A stretch of 64,000 nucleotides of DNA. Source: Microcoleus vaginatus PCC 9802 (GTDB taxonomy: Bacteria; Cyanobacteriota; Cyanobacteriia; Cyanobacteriales; Microcoleaceae). Below, piece by piece: positions 60,691-64,000 of the stretch. The translations under genes were made by a program, and so were the position numbers. Each line of letters opens with the position of its first letter. Position 1 is the stretch's first letter. The notes below the pieces were generated by a model. The model did not search any database. It worked only from the letters and a program-made list of their open reading frames with translations, and was not told where the DNA came from. The stretch covers positions 4,289,001-4,353,000 of the forward strand of contig CP031740.1 of assembly GCA_022701275.1 (NCBI GenBank), written 5' to 3'.

Positions 60691-63420
60691 TCAATGTAAA
60701 TAAACCACCGTCACACCTGTACCTCCTTCTTTTTGACTGGCGAGCTCAAAGCGGGAAACCTGCGGATGAGTCGCGAGGAACTCGTGAACGCCGCGCCGCA
60801 ACTGTCCCGTACCTTTGCCGTGAATTATCCACAGGACTCCGTATTCCACGGCCTTGGAAAGAGCTCGGTCTATTTCGATTTCTGCGTCTGAGACTCTGGC
60901 ACCCCGTAGGTCGATCGTATTATTAGCAGTGCGAATGGCGATTTCGGGATTGGGTTTTGCAGCTTCCGCCGCTGCTTGCTTAGCTTTAGCCGTAGCGAGT
61001 GCTTGTGCTTGGGCGGCCGCCTTGGCTAATTGAGCTTTAGTTTCCGGTTTTTGACCGTCTAGGGATTCAATTTCTCCTAGTTTGACAGTCATTTTCATAA
61101 TCCCAAACCGAACGCTCAACTCTTCGTTAGCGTCGGGGCCGCTGAGGACTTCGGCGGTTTGGCCCAAGCTGGGAATGCGGATGCGATCGCCCACTTTCGG
61201 CATAAAACTCGGTTTGGGTTTAGCCGGTTGTTGGCGAGAGGGCAGGTGTTTTTCAGAAATTTGATTTAAGGTATCTGTCGCTTGTTGGGCATTTTGAGCG
61301 GTTTGGTTACCCGACTGCAAGCGACGAATGATTTGAGCAATTTCTGATTTTGCCGACCCTATCGCCTCATTTACTGCCACTTCCTGAGCTATTTTTAGTT
61401 CTCGCTCCCGCTCTTGCAAAGCGGCTGCTTTTTGAGAAACTTCTCTGTGCAGTTTTTCGGTTTGGTGTAGCAGTTGAGTTGCTTCTCTGGCCTTGGTTTC
61501 CTGTTTCCGGCGCTGTGCTTCGAGTCCAGCAATCACTTGATTGACATCTTGAGACGCTCCCCCGACATAGGTTTGAGCTTCTTCGACTATGGATGCTAGC
61601 AAACCGAGTCTTTTGGCAATGGTGAGGGCGTTGGAACGTCCGGGAATTCCCCACAGCAAGCGATAGGTTGGCTGCATGGAATTGTCGTCAAATTCTACTG
61701 AGGCATTTTCAAAGCGGGAGTCTTGATATTTGAGGGCTTTGAGTTCGCCAAAGTGGGTAGTTGCAACTGTTAATAGGGAATGTTGGGCGAGATATTGCAA
61801 CAGGGCGATCGCCAATGCACTGCCTTCTGAGGGGTCTGTCCCCGCTCCTACTTCGTCTAACAAAACTAAAGATTTGGGAATTGCTAATTGGGAATTGCTA
61901 ATTGGGCTTTGGGCTTTGGGAATTTGTAATTTAGGTTTGAGAATTGGGAGAGCAGAAACAGTGTTCTGTGTATCTGTGACTTCTTGGTCTTGCTGTTGGG
62001 AATTAGTAATTGGAAGGTTTGAAGTTTCTTCCCCTTCAGCCTGCGATTTATTGCCTAAAACTTCTAAAATGCGGCTGATGCGGCGGATATGGCCGGAGAA
62101 AGTTGACAAACTTTGCTGCAAAGATTGTTCGTCACCAATATCAGCCAAAATATTGTCAAACCAAGGCAATTCTACGGGTTCGCGGGCGGCAACAAACATT
62201 CCTGCTTTCGCCATTAAAGCTGCCAAGCCCAAGGTTTTGAGGGTGACAGTTTTGCCGCCAGTGTTGGGGCCTGTGATGGCGACGACGCGGATGTGCGGCC
62301 CGATGGTTAAATCGACCGGCACGACTGGAAAGCCTTGCTCGTGCTGTTGCTGCCAAACTAATAAAGGATGGCGCAACTGGCGCAGGGTAATTTGCGATCG
62401 CAGGTTGCGAATTAATAATTGACTGTTTTCTTCTTTTTCCTCATCTTCTTTTTCTTCTTTTTCCTCATCTTCTTTTTCGGGATTTTTTGGTGCTAGTTCT
62501 GGCTCTCCCAATTCGATAAATTTCGGCGGATTTGCTTGCAACCAAAAACTATAACGCGCTTTAGCGGCTGCTAAATCTAAAGTTGTAACTACCACCACCA
62601 ATCTGTCTAAATCAGGTTTTACTGCGGCGACTTGCTCAGTGAGGGCGCGGCGGACTGCTTCTTCTTCGGCTTGTTCTTGCCTGAGAAACTGCCGCATTTG
62701 GTTGTTAAGATTGACTGTGCTGTGGGGTTCTACGTACAGTGTCGCGCCGCTAGCCGAGGAGTCGTGAACGATGCCCGGTATGGCATCTTTTTGGGGAGCT
62801 TTGACGGGAATGACAAAGCGTCCGCTTCTTTGGGTAATTAGCTGTTCTTGTACGGCGTTGGATTGGCGCTGCAAAATCCCCTGCAATATTTGATAAATGC
62901 GATCGCGCAACTGTCGCATTTGAACTCTAATTCCTGCTAATTTAGGAGTGGCTCTGTCTGCTACTTGAGCGCGATCGTCTATACAGCGGTGGATTTCTTG
63001 CTCTAGTTCGGGATAAGTCCGCAATTGAGCTGCCAGTTCTTTGAGCGTCGGCACATCTGCCTGAGAGTCAATTATCCGGCGCAATTGCCTTGCTCCGGCG
63101 AGGGTAGTAGCAATTGCCAGCAATTCTTCGCCGCTGAGCAAACCTTGCAGTTCGGCTCGTTGCAGCGAAGTGCCGATGTCTTGGATTCCTTCAAAACTCA
63201 AAGCACCGCCAGCGCGGCTCTCTAACTGATAAGCTTCATGAGTTTGGGCTAGGAGTTCTGCTGTTTGAGCTTGAGTTGCCGGGATTGGGAGGTCGAGGGC
63301 GGCGGCGACGCCGAGTTTGGTGGCCGCGAAGGTAGCCAAGTGCTGACACAGGCGCGGCCATTCTAATAGTTCTAGTGTTTCGGCTTGAATCAAAGTTGAG
63401 GTGGTGTTGGTAATTGGCAT
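60691..63420 (-). CDS. mutS2: MutS2 ATPase/endonuclease with repeat-derived insertions
   Basis: MutS2 acts on branched DNA or on collided ribosomes; it lacks the mismatch-recognition domain of MutS. The 909-residue protein has the core and clamp (about 1-350), Walker A AITGPNTGGKTVTLKTLGLA (about 383-402), Walker B KSLVLLDEVGAGTDPSEGSA, a coiled coil, and a C-terminal Smr nuclease domain (about 820-909; TIDLRGARVSDAEIEIDRAL, IIHGKGTGQLRRGV). Two tracts are unusual. One is a Lys/Glu/Asp repeat at about 303-330. The other is about 55 residues at 462-516 (QIPKAQSPISNSQLAIP) encoded by short DNA repeats and placed immediately before Walker B. Standard family lengths are near 780-800. Catalytic motifs remain in frame. 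Confidence 0.93.
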   Translation of the reverse strand: MPITNTTSTLIQAETLELLEWPRLCQHLATFAATKLGVAAALDLPIPATQAQTAELLAQTHEAYQLESRAGGALSFEGIQDIGTSLQRAELQGLLSGEELLAIATTLAGARQLRRIIDSQADVPTLKELAAQLRTYPELEQEIHRCIDDRAQVADRATPKLAGIRVQMRQLRDRIYQILQGILQRQSNAVQEQLITQRSGRFVIPVKAPQKDAIPGIVHDSSASGATLYVEPHSTVNLNNQMRQFLRQEQAEEEAVRRALTEQVAAVKPDLDRLVVVVTTLDLAAAKARYSFWLQANPPKFIELGEPELAPKNPEKEDEEKEEKEDEEKEENSQLLIRNLRSQITLRQLRHPLLVWQQQHEQGFPVVPVDLTIGPHIRVVAITGPNTGGKTVTLKTLGLAALMAKAGMFVAAREPVELPWFDNILADIGDEQSLQQSLSTFSGHIRRISRILEVLGNKSQAEGEETSNLPITNSQQQDQEVTDTQNTVSALPILKPKLQIPKAQSPISNSQLAIPKSLVLLDEVGAGTDPSEGSALAIALLQYLAQHSLLTVATTHFGELKALKYQDSRFENASVEFDDNSMQPTYRLLWGIPGRSNALTIAKRLGLLASIVEEAQTYVGGASQDVNQVIAGLEAQRRKQETKAREATQLLHQTEKLHREVSQKAAALQERERELKIAQEVAVNEAIGSAKSEIAQIIRRLQSGNQTAQNAQQATDTLNQISEKHLPSRQQPAKPKPSFMPKVGDRIRIPSLGQTAEVLSGPDANEELSVRFGIMKMTVKLGEIESLDGQKPETKAQLAKAAAQAQALATAKAKQAAAEAAKPNPEIAIRTANNTIDLRGARVSDAEIEIDRALSKAVEYGVLWIIHGKGTGQLRRGVHEFLATHPQVSRFELASQKEGGTGVTVVYLH

Positions 63421-63859
63421 TCTCAGGCGCTGACCGAGAAGGTGAATTTAACGATACTATTAATTGATTTTAAAGTTTTTTATTGTTTCCTGGCGCAATT
63501 TGAGAAAGTATCTGCGATCGCCCTCAGCAGTCTTTCGGCAGACAGCTCTGATGTAACATTAATTACGAAGGAGAAAATTTGCCTTTTTGCAGTGCCCGTC
63601 TAAAATTATACCTTCTCGTGATACCAGTCCCCAAAAAATATGCAACTGTAGGCAAGCTCCCAACTATTATTATACAGTAAGTCATTCCCCCTTTTTTACT
63701 CGAAAATATAAAATCTAAAATGGTATGAGCTATTTTTGGTTTTGAGGGATCGGGCATCGGCTGTTTTTTGGTGGCATTGAACTATTTGGGAATTTTAAAT
63801 ATGTCAGTGCAATTCTGGCGGTTGTATCCTAAAAAGTAATTTGTGGAGATGATAGAAGT
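63421..63859. other. Intergenic region upstream of mutS2 and the receiver-like gene
   Basis: Divergent gap of 439 bases. A 64-codon minus frame (63563-63757) contains a hydrophobic segment but has no ribosome binding site. Promoters for both flanking genes should be here. The tract AAAATATAAAATCTAAAATG (63702-63721) resembles the AT-rich tract at 40567-40600. Confidence 0.4.
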
Positions 63860-64000
63860 ATGGCAAAGATTCTGGCGATCATCGCGGATACTGTGACTTT
63901 TCAAGTTGTGCAAGAGTTACTCGGCCAAGAGGGACATCAGGTGAAAGTCGTTTCCGACGACCAAGAGGGTTTAGACTGGGCGAGGGAATTGTCCCCCGAT
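63860..64000 (+). CDS. Response-regulator receiver-like protein, N-terminal part
   Basis: 47 codons from the ATG at 63860 to the window edge, with GGAG fifteen bases upstream. MAKILAIIADTVTFQVVQEL, LGQEGHQVKVVSDDQEGLDW and ARELSPD follow the beta1-alpha1-beta2-alpha2-beta3 rhythm of receiver domains. The usual acidic pair after beta1 (DD) reads IIADT, so only one Asp is present. The phosphorylated Asp would lie just beyond the edge. The gene continues to the right. Confidence 0.65.
   Translation, partial: MAKILAIIADTVTFQVVQELLGQEGHQVKVVSDDQEGLDWARELSPD

Noticed and set aside
63563-63757. 64-codon minus-strand frame with one hydrophobic segment
   Set aside because: No ribosome binding site, AT-rich context and no recognised family; could be a small membrane protein but unsupported.

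Overview
The window is chromosomal DNA of a filamentous, non-heterocystous-type cyanobacterium, most like Microcoleus/Oscillatoria. This rests on dense GCGATCGC (HIP1) octamers, magnesium chelatase ChlD, the fbp-tal-zwf-opcA order, cyanobacterial families of unknown function (DUF2854, DUF3598, DUF3370, DUF3038/DUF4335, KGK), a PEP-CTERM protein and several families of short dispersed repeats. All assignments were made by reading the sequence; no database search was run.

Layout. 0-6.4 kb: small conserved proteins, an epimerase-like protein, a decayed aldehyde dehydrogenase/DUF779 pair and a full-length, plant-like phytochelatin synthase. 6.5-21.5 kb: a minus-strand signalling island. In transcription order it holds a Ser/Thr kinase with ankyrin repeats, a second Ser/Thr kinase with membrane segments, a CHAT protease-AAA-class III nucleotide cyclase fusion, and two AAA(STAND-like)-TM-WD40 paralogues separated by a deleted copy of the CHAT-AAA-cyclase gene. 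Pseudogene fragments border it on both sides. 21.6-27.6 kb: the oxidative pentose phosphate genes fbp, tal, zwf and opcA, with a structured fbp leader and a strong terminator. 27.8-35.1 kb: cobB, then a probable nitrogen-salvage group (ureidoglycolate lyase-like, cytosine deaminase, AtzG-like and AtzE-like) interrupted by two KGK-domain genes. 35.1-43.2 kb: rpsU, prfB with its programmed frameshift, a Uma2 gene between short direct repeats, a radical SAM protein with inserted TPRs, a Bax-inhibitor-1 homologue, a PEP-CTERM protein and chlD. 43.2-52.2 kb: two paralogous RsbRD_N histidine kinases around an ion permease, then a c-di-AMP (ydaO-type) riboswitch heading a NrtB-NrtA-NrtD-like ABC transporter operon that ends in a universal stress protein. 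52.2-64 kb: an S9 peptidase, a nucleoside hydrolase, DUF3370, VanZ, DUF4335, DUF3038, MutS2 and the start of a response-regulator-like gene.

Three things stand out. First, the CHAT/AAA/WD40/kinase/cyclase island looks like an NLR-like signalling or conflict module still being reshaped by duplication, deletion and WD40 repeat homogenisation. Second, a c-di-AMP riboswitch controls a nitrate/bicarbonate-type ABC transporter plus a Usp protein, which suggests c-di-AMP-controlled solute uptake. Third, short palindromic or dispersed repeats sit in frame inside otherwise conserved proteins (ChlD twice, AtzE, S9 peptidase, CobB, MutS2), and one copy supplies the apparent start codon of atzE.
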